A program made the position numbers and the translations under genes. The notes under the pieces are model-generated. The model saw only the letters and a program-made list of their open reading frames with translations. It made no database searches and was not told the origin of the DNA. Shown in pieces: positions 37,558 to 50,040 of a stretch of DNA of 64,000 bases. Numbering within the stretch: the first letter of the stretch is position 1; every line of letters starts with the position of its first letter. This stretch comes from Rosa chinensis (lineage: Eukaryota > Streptophyta > Magnoliopsida > Rosales > Rosaceae), in assembly GCF_002994745.2 (NCBI RefSeq), contig NC_037092.1:81029324-81093323 (forward strand), in the 5' to 3' direction.

Positions 37558-38455
37558 CACAGAGAGAGGTAGACGATAGAAGAAGAAGAAGAAGATAACC
37601 AACAAAGTAAATTATAGAATTACTAAAAAATACTTTTTGTGTGAAAATACTATTATAACCCCACAAAACACCTCAAATGCACTGCACGTGATCAATTTTA
37701 TAGAAAAGTGATTAAAAATAAGCCGAGATATCAAGTTGATTTGTTTTTAAAAGTTTAGGTATTATTTTGATCACTTTTAAAAACCGGGTATCATTATATC
37801 CGGTGTAAAAAAGTTTGGACACAATTAATAATAAAAACTCTAAACGAAAAGAAAGGAAAATCTTGCAATGATCTCTGAATAATTTGGGCTGATGCAAAGC
37901 CCATGTTTGTTTGTAGTCTTCTAAAATACAGCTCCACCAGATATGAAAAGTACATAGAAGAAAGGAGAGGCCCTACTTCTCCATGGTGAGCTAGTTTGCT
38001 GCTCTTGCTCTTAAGAATTGGTTATTGAAGTGCAAGTTTTGCACTCCATTATAGAATTGATGAAATCATTGTTTTGGCTTCCTGTTTTACAAGGACTCAT
38101 GTACTCACTAATCAAGGAAAAAAATGAAAAAGAAAGAACGATTTCTATCCGATTGACATGATTCAATGGGAAATCTTAATGAACTAGTAAGTTTGTGACA
38201 ATTGAACTGATCGAACATAATAGCAAAAGATGAAATCATTCAAACTTCTTGCTTTGCATTGAAGAATATCTGTTTCCAGTACAAGGGTGGTAACATCTAT
38301 GTCATGAGAATCAATATATATATGTACTTCGAGATGCAAACAAATTCAGTATCTGGACTAAAGAATCATCAGGACAGCAAATCCTGCACACTCGTTTACT
38401 AACAACCCATATTTTCATGGACGTATTAAGATACAGCATCATGTTGTTGTAGGCT
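37558..38455. other. Intergenic, no gene seen
   Basis: AT-rich DNA between the LINE tail and the BTB gene stop, with an AGA trinucleotide run near 37580. It should include the BTB gene's 3' UTR. Confidence 0.5.
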
Positions 38456-40458
38456 TCAGAAACCTTTCCAGGCATTAAGAACTTCATGGAAGATTTCCGC
38501 TATCAATTCCCTATCTGCGCATAGCAAGAATGCATTGAAATCATCGCGGATGTCAAATATCTTACCAAACTTCACAAGATACCGCATGCAGCTTGTTTTC
38601 AATCTCGGCAGTTCATATAGAGATGCATTTTGGAGCCTATCAAGCACATTCTTTGCATCAATATCCTCCAATAAGCTCTCATGGCATGCATCTTTGAGGT
38701 CGGAGATGTCATACTTATCAGCAGCACGAAGAAGTGCCAGTCTGTGAGTCAGAAATTCTTCTTGCCCGATGTTCCCATACATATAATTTAGAAAAGCTTG
38801 ACAAGCATCAATTGACATGTCACATATGTCTATGGTGGAGCGTTCTTTTTCTTTGAGGTCGTGTGAAAACATGCTCTGGAAAACAGGTGATCTTGCAGCA
38901 AGAACTGCACGATGAGCACCAATGCTTCCATGGGATGCATTTATTATAATGTCCGTGTGGATGCCTTCTTTTAACATTCGACTGAGCGATGCGAGAGCTT
39001 TTGCATGCGATCGTTTTTGTGTCAATCCTTCAGCCCAGATGGAAGAAGGTTCTCCACCCTATATATATAGTACCAAATTGTCAGAACTATGTGAATCCGT
39101 TAGCTTCATTGAAGAGATGATAGTAAACAGCTAGATTTCTAGTTACTAGTCTTCATGATAGCAAGAATAGAATGCTTACGTCTCGAGGGAAAGTTTTCAA
39201 ATCAAGGAATTCAACATCTATGATGAATTTTCCCGTTAAGGGAACTTCAATTCCCCAAACAAAATCCTCATTGGTTTTGAGCTGTTTATCTGTAATTTCT
39301 GCATGAATGTAACAAAAGTAATCAAATAACTGTACTAAAGAACAACTTGGCAAACCTTGAAAACATAAACGAGTCCTTTAAATCAAAATTTTATGGTCCT
39401 AATTAGAGACGCATCGCAAATTTGAAGGTTTACCTGGATGAGTTAAGGCTTTGCGATCACCCACAGAACAGACCACTCGAATGACGAAAGATGCAATGGG
39501 AGGGTTTTCTCTAGTTAAATTTGATACCTCTGGATACAATTTCACAAACAATACTTTGTTCTTCTCTACAGATAAGTGCCTTCAATTCACCCAGGAAACG
39601 AAATAAAAACAAAAACAAGATTAGAGTTCACTTACATGCAGAAAAAATATAAAGCAGAAAGACGACACATTTCTCAGATAATAATCAGGGGATTAGAAAT
39701 TCAATTTCCATAGTGAATTTAAATGAGTCAATGCTAATGGATTTATGGTAATCCTAGATTAGTACCGATCTCACATGACTTTCAAGCTTCAAGATCATGA
39801 ATTGGAACAAAATCTTGAAGAAAAGCTAAAACGGAATAAATTTTCCAGATAATCAGAAGGTTAGAAATTTATCCACACAAAAATATATGAATAGAGGAAT
39901 AGAAATGATTCAAAATTTTATGGGTTTGCCTAGATTAACACTAATCTTGCAGGGCTCTGAAGCTTCAAGATCATCACTTTAAACAAAGCAAGTATCTTGA
40001 TGAAAAGCAGAAACATGACAAATTTCCCAAATTCCAGAAGGTTTGAAATTTAATCTCACCCTCATAACATAAAAATCATTAAGTTGAACAGGACAAATTT
40101 CAGAAAAGATTCATTGCAGGATTGTGAGACACCAATTCCACTTACCAATCAATAAAGTTAGAAATTTAATCACACACTAAGATAAATGATACAAACTTTA
40201 CTGGGTTATCCTAGATTAACACTATTCTTGATAAGCTCCAAGATCATCAATTTGAACAGAGCAAGTGAAAAGCAGAAACAGGGTAACTTTCCCAAAAACA
40301 GGGTCTGAAACAGGAAGACATGTTTAGATTTTGACTCACCAATTCCACTTGCCAATCTTGAAAGGATCAGATTTCCTATAGGTGCAGGAAGCCAAGTTGT
40401 CGATCCTCCATTGCGCAAGGCGCGATGTCGTTTCGACTCTGTAAGCTGAATCACTCAT
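38456..40458 (-). CDS. BTB/POZ domain protein, At1g21780 type
   Basis: Four exons on the reverse strand, 40458-40340, 39579-39434, 39298-39180 and 39058-38456, join to 987 nt (328 aa) with GT-AG junctions; the Arabidopsis relative is about the same length. The N-terminal 130 residues (RVETTSRLAQWRIDN, KSDPFKIGKWNWHLSVEKN, FIIDVEFLDLK) form the MATH-like region of this subfamily. The BTB fold follows (TDIIINASHGSIGAHRAVLA, RSPVFQSMFSHDLKEKE, FLNYMYGNI), then a BACK-like helical tail (KYDISDLKDACHESL). Such proteins act as CUL3 ubiquitin ligase substrate adaptors; the target here is unknown. Intron 1 contains internal duplications. Confidence 0.93.
39750..40339. repeat. Internal duplications in BTB gene intron 1
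   Basis: Three related blocks start with CTAGATTA near 39755, 39931 and 40212, each followed by AGCTTCAAGATCAT or CTCCAAGATCATCA and GAAAAGC. A copy of the exon 1 tail also lies in the intron: CCAATTCCACTTACCAATC at about 40132-40150 matches CCAATTCCACTTGCCAATC at the real exon end (40339-40357). Intron 1 therefore grew by local duplication that included the splice-donor region. Confidence 0.7.
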
Positions 40459-43400
40459 CCTGTGCGCAGAAAAAGCCAGGACCGACGTGATTTCATGGAT
40501 ACAGTCGAACAAACCCTCGAACAGAAACTCTCCCGCTTTTCCCAGATTGACAATTCACACAATGCCCAATTTTCATTACCACACACACACACAACCCTTC
40601 TCTCTCTGTTTCACCCTACTCTGTTTTCCTCTGTTTCTCTCTCTGTTCCACTCTAGTACTATATCAGTGTCTAAAATCTTGAGGAGGAGATAGAGTTTTC
40701 GATATGGGTTTTTATGTTTTATTTTTTTTTGGGATTTAAAACCTCATTCCAATGGTTTCAAGCACGCAAGCGTTGCTTTTGATTTGGGTGTTTGTCTACG
40801 CCATTGATAGGGTGGTTTGTTGTGGCTGAGAGAAGGAGAGGGAGAGAGTGGGTCTCTGGGTATGGGGAGTTGTTTGTTGGCTTACACACTACTTCCTCTT
40901 CTTATTGAGGAGGAGACGAGGAGATGAGTTTATTATAATTTATTAAGCATTGGATTTTGATTTGTTGCAAATTAATTCAGCCATGGATTTTTTGTAAAAG
41001 AGTATTCTTTATAATTTTGGGTGCTTTGAAGCAAAGTATAGTATCTATGCTCTGGACTTTGGAGTAATTAGCTTATTGATTATGCCAATGTAATAACCAA
41101 TTCTGTATGGATTTCAAAAGTTTAGTATATGCTTGCATGGGGCAACAATTCTGGGCCTTTTTTAGACTAATGTTTATTATTGCACGGGACGGTGTTAGCC
41201 ACAACGATTTTAGAGATTTTTTTTTTGTGTGATTGAGATCATGCAAGGGTTATCCCACAAGCTACGTGTTCAAAATTTTTTGTTAAGAGGAGCAAAACCA
41301 ATCTTAATTGGACGAAATTCTAAAATTATAGACATTTACAATCAAGAAAAGAAATTTTAAGAGAAATTATGGAAACATGACACTAAAATGTAAAATTTGG
41401 TCGGTGAATATGCACATAAGATTGGCCAAAAAAAATGTGCACAAAATATTTATCTTCTTCCTTCCGCATGAAAGAAATAAGGTTGGTGTTGAAAAGCATT
41501 TGCAAAACCAATGGATTCATTCTACGCTGATGTTCTTGGACTTCTGAATAGCATTCTGTTGGTAGTTTTATTATGTAAGCTTCTGCCAATGATGCATTTT
41601 CAGGATTATGTTAGCTCACCTTACATATTTGACTAATTTGTGGTGGCTTTAAGGTTAAATGATGCTGAATTCCCATGTGTGAGAATGAAGTGTACATGAC
41701 TAGAAATAGAGACGAGGAAAATGACATGTAAGCTAATAGCTTAATTACAGCAAATCCAGAGATATTAATGTCATAATGTGTAGACTTTTCTATAGATGGT
41801 ATCAACACCATCAGATATTAAACTCTTTGTTGCCCCATCGTTCCATCAAGAAATTATTTTTGTGCACATATGTTTTAAGTTTTGACTGTTTTTCTAGTCC
41901 TAAATCTGAAAATAGAAACTTCAGAGTATTAAACTCTTGTTAACATGAAGTATCAGAGATACATTGATAAATGTAACAATTTTGTTTTTTCAAGTATTTT
42001 AGAATCAATGTTATTAAACAATGAAAAAGAACATTACTTAAAATAATGAAGCAAGCAATAATTTCTTGCTGTAACTAGGGAGAAAGCAATCTGTCTTGGA
42101 AGCCTTGATTGGGAGGGATTGGAATCTTGGGTGTTGTTCGTTTCCTTTCTCTTAGATAATTGGCAACGGCAATTCTTTGATTGGAGGATGTATAAGTCGA
42201 CAAGAAAGGTATCTGTGGCGTGGGACATGTCAACTAGAATCCTTAATTTTAAGCATTCCAATCTTGCAAGTAACCTCATTCATCTTTCATTGTGGAAGAA
42301 ATCAATTATGTTTATATAAAAAAGACACACTATCATAGTGGATCATCAAAGATTCAAAGCACCCAAAAATAGATGTATGCAGTGATTAATTTCGTCCACT
42401 AGCTTGTGGATTTCTTTTAGTTTCTGGTTGAATGCCAAACACTAATTGTTCAAGTAGGACACTCATTTGGGAACATAGGGCCTCATAAGGTTATATAATT
42501 TCCTTTCGTAGAGATGATGATTCTTATTTTGAATAAGAAAATGAAAATTGCATTCAGTTCATGCAATAAAATTGCGCATGTTGGTTCTATCAAATATTTA
42601 TAAGTAAATTTGATTAAGCTATATATTTGCCGGCAATTTACACCTTAATACCACAAATCTGAGGACGGGCCAACTCCGTCAATGTCGATTCGTTTCAGTC
42701 GTATGTTTGGCGTCCCAAACTATCAATTCTTACTGGCATGAACAAGCTCATCATGTTCTTCCTTTCGGTCTCTTTCATTTTCCTTTCTGTTTCTTTTCTT
42801 AGGGTTGATACAACTTTATCTTAATTATATTTAGGAATGTAAATGATTGTAAAAATGGTTTAAGTCAATCTATCTAGAATTGATAGTTTGTACTTAGAGT
42901 TATAAGTACTAATCCCTACCTTAATAATGAAGTGATAATCCCTACTAATAATCAAAGTACTGATTCCTTTAAAGTCAATATGAATAAGAGAAGATAGAAG
43001 ATGCATATATTATTTTGCATTCATTTCTTCGGACAAATAATGATTTTGTCTGATTGTAAGCAATCAATTACTAGATATTCCATCATTCCATGTCATGGAA
43101 ACAAAAAATCACTAGATATTCCTTAGTAAACAAATGAGAATACATGGGTGCATGTAAATGGACTATAAGATTTTGTGTGTGTATATGCAGATCATTTCCC
43201 TAGCAGAATTTCAATTCCATTTAGGGTTGCGATAGTTAATAATTTGCATCCACTTATCTATTTACGGATTTAGACTTAACTATTTATGGATTTAGAGATA
43301 AACAATAAAAACAATCGTTCTTACTTCAATTTCTTCAAAAGAAAGAGTTTAAGGTGTTTTTCCAATCCCTAACTCAAAGATAACCGATCCAGAAGCGACG

Positions 43401-43700
43401 TATGCTGGGCTGCAAGCCGCCACAGGTAAGATTCCAATCCTACAGATTCCATTAATCTGCAAAAGCTAGATAATTAATTAGTAATTTGATAGTCTATGTT
43501 TCTCCAGAGAGAAATAATATAATCTTCATGATGAAATGCAGTGACTTTTTGTCTTAAGCCCGTAAAGAAACTTAAACCCATCACTGTGGAGTGCCTCCAG
43601 AATAATATCACAAATATTGGTTCTTTCTCAACCGAAAGAGACCTTTCTTTAGAAAATAACAGTGACAAAGACAATTGGGTCACTGCGACCTATCCAGCAC
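40459..43700. other. Long intergenic stretch, no supported gene
   Basis: Upstream of the BTB gene is a (CA)n and (CT)n leader-like segment near 40575-40650. The rest is AT-rich with scattered short frames lacking any domain. No tRNA, structured RNA or transposon end could be supported. Confidence 0.5.
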
Positions 43701-44656
43701 GGCTTTAAATCTTCTGTCCCCAATCCTCTGTCTCCTCCCCTGTACCCTAATCAATCTTTGACACGTGTTCTGCCACCTAAGACATCTAACAGCAATCTAA
43801 CTTCGTTAACTTTTTTTTTTTTTTTCTGATCTTGCAATAAAAACTAATGTTTAAAAAAAAAAAAAAAAAACAATTATGAAAAACAGACTGCGTCCTCGTC
43901 TTCTCCCTCCTCCCCATCTCATCTCTTTACCTGCACACAGCACCAACAACTTGAAGAACACACCATTTCTGACCTTTAAAGCAATTATGCATAAGCAGCA
44001 TAACATCTGCCCAGGGATGAAAGTCATGGCAGATCTATTGAAGCTGATATTTCAATTTCTAGATTTCTTTGCCTCTCATACTCATGTTAATCATGGCTGG
44101 GTTCTCTGAACATTGCTACTAAGACTGCATAAATTTCTTTCGACTTTGTCAACATGAACCCAGATTCCAACAAGAACCCAGATTTATACAACTCCATTAC
44201 CAAGATCAAATCAAAGCGACCAAACGTTATAAAAGTAGATCGACCCACTTCTAGGACAATCGCAAGGAAGAGAACCCGGATGAAGATTCGATCCATTTCG
44301 ATGCCAAAATTGAATTTGAACCATAATCAAAATCTCCAACATAGGAAGCAAAACCAGATTACCCATTCAAAAAGAGATCAGAAATGTGACGCTAACCGAA
44401 TTAAATCGAACGCAAAACAAAAATCTGCCTGACTTTCTTTTGTAGTGAGCATTGCTGTGTGAATTCAACTTGGAGGGAGACGTCTTTGCATTCTGCGTTT
44501 TTTTCCTTCCTGTGTAATTAGGTTTTTATTTTGTTTTATTTTGAGTTAACAGAGTTAGATTAGTGTTAGGTGAGTTGGCGTGAAATGACACGTGTCAACG
44601 TGTTAATGGAGGGACAGGAAAGGACACAGGAATTTGGAGACAGAGGATTTGAAGCC
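43701..44656. mobile_element. Probable Mutator-like or other TIR element without transposase
   Basis: Inverted arms of about 110 bp start GGCTTTAAATCTTCTGTC on the left and GGCTTCAAATCCTCTGTC on the right. Both continue through GACACGTGT to AATCTAAC and GTTAAC (43701-43810 and 44545-44656). The candidate flanks ATCCAGCAC and ATCCGGATG match only partly, so a 9-bp target duplication is unproven. The interior has a pyrimidine-rich leader and a basic forward frame (44154-44432) that looks compositional. Older than the MULE at 30994. Confidence 0.6.
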
Positions 44657-45150
44657 ATCCGGATGCACCAACTTACTTGCATGTCAAAGTTTGAAGGGTG
44701 GTTGTTAATCAAATCATCAGAGCAACATATGGCAATAGGGCAACCCATGAAGGAGTTAATTATTCGATCTGATTTATTGGAAATGAATGAATTAGATACG
44801 ACTCAAAAGGAGTGAAGCCGTGAAGGATTGGGTTTCTGTCAGCAAACACTAGCTCAGAGGCTGCTGCATGCTTATGCGCGAAATTGGCACATGGATGTAT
44901 TGAGTAGAGTGACTTGGTCAGTCTCACCAAACCAGTTTGTTACGGAATGGACCAACCAAAAACACAACAACCATTCTTTCTCCTCCATTCTCAGTTTCTT
45001 ACAATTACATGGAAGATCAGGAAAGAAAGCTTAAAACTTTTTAAGTATTCAGGTGTTTGTCATTCACTTATTTTGTTAAATATTTTAGATTATTTATTAG
45101 TAATATATTCAATGGTCTAAAATATTTAAAATTTTAGCAACCTTTTTAGT
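44657..45150. other. Intergenic, nothing recognised
   Basis: Short, domain-free frames only; AT-rich towards the LINE tail. Confidence 0.45.
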
Positions 45151-47625
45151 CTTTTTTTTTTTTTGAGAGAAAGGAGGTCAGCCTTTATTAAAAAATAGGA
45201 AACTTAAACAGTACACATTTCAGCTACTGAGGCAGCTTGTAAAAAGAAGGGAGCTGAAAAATAAAAAGTCTCAGAATGAAATGAACTACAATGTGCTGCC
45301 ATAAGATGAGCCACCCTATTTGCAGTACGTTTGGTATGAACCACTCTGATATTGGAATGAGCCTCCAATATCACACCCAAATCGTCATAAATGCGTCCCA
45401 AAATGGACGTGTGAGTACTGCCCTTGCTGATCAATTGCCTCTCAACCAACTGTGAGTCAGTCTCCACTATAGATGGTAAGAAAAGATTTGCCACTGCAAA
45501 ATTCATTGCCTGCCTATAGGCCACAGCCTCAGCATGCTCTGGTGAAAGCATGCCATACAATGGTTTGCCCCCACCAGCAAGCATCGTTTCCTGCCAGTTT
45601 CTGATAACAAAACCTCCACTTCCTTTCTTAGTTGCATGATGATAAGATCCATCCACATTTATCTTAAACCAACCAATTGGAGGAGCAGTCCAGCAAACTA
45701 CTCTCCCTCCACTAGGTCCAATCCCAGGCTTCAAGTTATGAAATCTAAAGTCTTGCAGCCTAGAAGCTGCTTTGATCAATACATCACAAACTGGACTATT
45801 TTTATTCTCCCAGACTCTACAGTTCCTTTCCTTCCAAATACTCCAAAGCAAATATATCAACCCACCCAAGCTTTCCAGAGAAAGGTCTCTAACACAAGCA
45901 CTTAACCATTCCAAAATATTATAATTAGCAAAATGGGGATTGTAACAAACCTAGTTCACGACACCATTAGTTTGAAGCAGCTGCTTAGTGTATGAATAGT
46001 CTCGGCATATATGCAAAGTAGACTCTAAGGCCGTATTGCAGAGAGGACGGACTAGTGATTCCAGATTAACCCTCTTGGAAGCCAACTGCTCCATAGAAGG
46101 TAGAATATTATGGCACACACGCCATATATGTACTTTGGCAGAATTTGGAATATTCACTTTCCATAACTTCTTCCAAAAGTTCACCCCCACATGCAATTCA
46201 AAAGGCCTCCTAGAAGGAGAAGTAGAAAAAGAAAATCGGTAAGCAGTTTTCACTGTGAACTTCCCACTTTTCTCAAGCCGCCACACCACTCGATCATCAA
46301 CCACTCTAGTTGACAAAGGAATGGATAAAATTGCCTCCGCTTCATCCAAAGGAAAATCCGCCTGGATTAAATTAGCATTCCATACCCAGTTTGGCTCATC
46401 CGATCACTAACCAAACTAATATCACTAGTCGCACTATTACCTGCCCTAGGTTTGTAATCTGGCACACGTGGAATCCATGAATCAGTCCAAATATTCACTG
46501 CCACACCATTACCTACCTGCCAATAGGTACCTTGCCGTAACAAGTCTCTTGTAGAAAATATGCTTCTCCAAGAGTAGGAAGGAGAAGCGTGAGGCTCCAC
46601 CGTCCAATAAGAGTCGTCCGGAAAGTACTTAGCTTTAAAATCCGGGCAACCAAGGACAAAGGATTGTTTAGCACACGCCAAGCTTGCCTGGCTAACATTG
46701 CTGCATTGAATTCAGATAAGCTTCTAAACCCTAAACCACCTTCTTCTTTAGGGTTGCATAAAGCCTTCCAAGTCTTCCAATGGATTTTTCTTTTATCAAG
46801 CGTGCTCCCCCACCAAAATCTGGCACACATCTGCTCCAAATCTTCACAAAAGTTCTTTGTTAGTTGGAACACACTCATGGCATAAGTTGGTAAAGCCTGA
46901 GCTACCACCTTGATCAATATGTCACATCCTGCACCACTCAACAACTTCCCTTGCCAATTTGCAACCTTCTTTGCTAAATTCTCCTTGGTATACTGGAACG
47001 TAGTCGTCTTTTTCCTACCAACATAAGTAGGTAGTCCTAAGTACTTTTCATGTGATTCAACAATCTTTACACCCAACAAATCCGAAATCTCCTCCTGCAT
47101 ATAATCGGAAACATTTTTGCTAAAAACCACTAAGCTTTTATCAAAATTAACCAACTGTCCAGAAGCTCTCCCATATGTTTCTATGACATCTTGTATCTGG
47201 TAACATGACTCCAATGAGGCAGAAGCATAAAGCATGCTATCATCTGTGAATAACAAGTGACTTACTGAACGTGCTTCACTACAAATTTCAATCCCAGAAA
47301 GCAAACCTGCATTTTGTTTCTGTTGAAGTAAAGCAGAGAAGCCTTCTACACCAATGAGAAATAAATAAGGAGATAAAGGGTCTCCCTGTCTCAACCCTCT
47401 TCTAGGAATCACTAAACCACGAGGCTTACCTCGCACCAAAAATGAATACCTTACAAAACAGACACATTGCGTCACCATGTCAATCCACACATCTGCAAAC
47501 CAAATCTCTCCATTACCCTTCTAAGGAAGACCCATTCCATTCTATAGTAAGCTTTACTCAAATCCAGTTTCAAAGCCATAAAACCTTCACAACCATCCCT
47601 TTTATTGTGAACAAAATGAGCCAAT
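45151..47625 (-). mobile_element. 5'-truncated L1-type LINE on the reverse strand
   Basis: A poly-T tract at 45151-45164 on the forward strand is the poly-A tail. RNase H, zf-RVT and RT follow in that order moving right, ending abruptly inside RT at about 47625, where AT-rich repeat DNA begins. No matching target duplication was identified. Confidence 0.88.
45204..47620 (-). pseudogene. LINE ORF2 remnant with mutated RT catalytic residue
   Basis: RT is read from about 47620: AHFVHNKRDGCEGFMALKLD, then motif A LSKAYYRMEW, where the catalytic Asp of SKAYDR is Tyr; motif B RGLRQGDPLSPYLF; catalytic box FTDDS. There is a stop near 47522, and frames change near 46600 and 46360. The zf-RVT region (NFWKKLWKVNIPNSAKVHIW) lies in 46349-45951. 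The RNase H domain (WFKINVDGSYHHATKKGSGG, PEHAEAVAYRQA, VETDSQLVERQL, VHTKRTANRVAHLMA) lies in 45914-45204. The loss of the motif A Asp alone would abolish polymerase activity. Confidence 0.87.
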
Positions 47626-47849
47626 CACTATTAGTTAAATAATATTTATTACTAATTAATTTTATCATTAGCCAATTAATATTTGATTATCAATTAACAA
47701 TTATACTATTGACAATTACGTTTTTTACTTATTAAAAACAAAAAAATTCTAATCTAGGTTCACATAATTAGAATTAATTAAATAGTCTTTATTACTAATT
47801 AATTATAGCATTAGTATTTTTCTTAACCAAATATAATTCTTTTTACATG

Positions 47850-48821
47850 CATTTTACGACAACCACAATAATTAATGTAAAAATAGATAATCTTTGTTTT
47901 AGATGTAGTAGCTACTTCATGTACAACTATTTATTACCATTCTTTGAACTAATTTACAAATGTTACCGCAATGTGTTATCATATAAGTATACCATTATAT
48001 TTTGACTAAAAGCACGTATGTTCTCATTGGTGTAATGAAGTTCTCCCTTGCGTAATTTAAGTAATATATTATGTAATTTCCATCGACGAAGTTGTAATTA
48101 CTTTCGGTTGATGCAATTTACCACAAACTACAACAATTGATGTAAAAACAATAATTTTTGTTCTAATTGTAGTAATTACTCCACCTACAACCTATTTACT
48201 AGTTTATAGATAATTTAACAAGTGTGACAACAAATTTGTTGTCAGAGTGGTAAATCTTTATGTTTTAATCATTAATGAAATGATTACTTCAATGAGTATG
48301 CATTTTACCACAATCCACGGCAATTGATGTAAAAATGGTCATTTTTGTTCTATTTGTAGTAATTACTCCACCTAAACTAATGTACTAGTTTGTGGACAAT
48401 TTAGCAAGTGTGACAACAAATTTGTTGTCATAGTGGTAAATTTTTATGTTTTTATCATTAATGAAATGATTACTACAATTATTACACATTTTACCACAAC
48501 CCACAATAATTGATGTAAAAGTGGTAACTTTTGTTCTATTTGTAGTAACTACTTCAAAAACTATATCATTGACAAGATTATCAACCATTTTACAATTCTG
48601 ACAACATTTGTGTTGTGAATATGGTAAAATTAATATTAGAGCAAAAGATATGTAAGTACTCAGTAGTGTAAGGAGGTTCTCCATTTGATAATCAATGTCA
48701 TCCATTTGATAAAAGTTGTCATACTATGATACTTACATCTTTGACCACTCAGTTACAATAACCACAATAAGTGTGGTCATGAGTCGTAATTTTAGTTCTA
48801 CTAGGTGTAATTTATTATTTT
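47850..48821. repeat. Degenerate tandem repeat, about 185-bp unit with longer variants
   Basis: Units begin CATTTTACCACAA or similar near 47851, 48116, 48301 and 48487, each followed by AATTGATGTAAAAA, TTTTTGTTCTA and TGTAGTAATTAC. Spacing is about 185 bp for two intervals and about 265 bp for one, the longer units carrying an extra block (GTAATGAAGTTCTCCCTTG type). A further unit is cut by the copia insertion at 48822. Confidence 0.7.
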
Positions 48822-49058
48822 TGTTCAAGTAAATCCAGAATATGTGTCTGGCCCAAACTCTAGGTTACTTGGTCTAGTTGTAATAGAGTTTTGAATTAGA
48901 GATATTCTCAGAGATATTCATAAATATCTAATTAATTGTACGATTATCATTCCTCATACAACTCTGATTCTATGTCTTGTAATCCTCTATATAAATAGGC
49001 CTCTATTATCAATGAAAGTACGACTCAATTCTCTCCTAATTTCAGTTTTCCTTAAACA
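48822..49058 (+). repeat. 5' LTR of the complete copia element
   Basis: 237 bp, TGTTCAAG...CTTAAACA, with a TATA element in CCTCTATATAAATAGG about 60 bp before the end and a TATCAATGAAAGTACGA segment after it. Confidence 0.95.
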
Positions 49059-49479
49059 CGTTATCAGCACGACGTCCTAACCCTGAAACAAATAGCCAAA
49101 ACCCTAAATCCGACTACAAAACCTTGAAAACCTTTCGGCCCCCATCGCAGACCTTGAAGACCTCCACCTAAGAAGTCCAGAACCGACAGCAAAACAACCA
49201 GAACCTGCCGGAAACCTACCGAACCGGCCACCGGAATCTCCAGACCATCCACAACAAATATTCCACCGGTTCACCACCTTTCAGACCTCCAATTGCTACC
49301 AAATTTGTCCACAGGTAGCATCTCAATCCCAAAATCTGAGAACCGGAAATATTTTCTCCGGAACCTGCCACCGGACTGCTGCTGCATCTTGAACCGGCAG
49401 AAGAAGAAAAGGAAAAAAAGGGGAAGTCAATGACCAAAGGTCAACGACCCAGAAGGAGTCAAAGCCCACTGCCACAGGC

Positions 49480-49630
49480 CCACTGACATTAGATCCGCCA
49501 TGTCAACATCTCTGCCACGTCATCAATAGCGCCACGTCATCAACAGCACCACGTCGACTTCCACATCAGCACCATCGCCACGTCAGCACCAACACCACAT
49601 CAGCACCTGTCAACACTGGTCAACTTTCCG
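49480..49630. repeat. CCACGTCA-type short repeat in the copia leader
   Basis: Roughly ten degenerate copies of CCACGTCA or CCACATCAGCACC lie in the untranslated leader. The sister element at 1-3447 has a different short repeat in the same position. Confidence 0.75.
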
Positions 49631-50040
49631 GCCAAATTTTCCGGCGACCTATTTCGAGGTAATTTTTACTCAAAATTCCCGTTTTTGAATTTTTATTCAT
49701 TTTCTCTTCTATTTCTTGGGGACTTGCAAACTCCCTTCTTCTACCCTTCTTTCTTCATCATCGGGGAGACTTAATTCAGCCGAACTGTGGGGGTTCGTGC
49801 TCACTCCAAGCTTAGAGCTTGTTGAGATCTCCAAACTTAGAGTTTGTAGAAAATTTATGATCGACCACTTACGTCATTGTTATAATCTAATCCAATACCT
49901 CTTGGAATTGAATTTCTTGGAAGCGATTACGCTTAGAAATTTCTAATTTCTTGGGAGCGATTATGCTCATAAATTTTGTATGTTTTTGTGGTAGTTTTTT
50001 CCACTCCAAAACGAACCCTTTTTCTTGTTCTCTTTTAGGA

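Noticed and set aside
34540..37580. Target duplication for the LINE ending at 37557
   Set aside because: The bases after the poly-A (CACAGAGAGAGG) have no convincing match at the proposed left end, so no boundary claim is made.
42119..42319. Trp-rich 66-residue frame
   Set aside because: Isolated, no homology recognised, and no supporting splice or regulatory context.
44154..44432. Basic forward frame, 92 residues, Asn/Lys/Arg-rich
   Set aside because: No recognisable domain and a composition typical of an untranslated TE interior; it was not called a gene.
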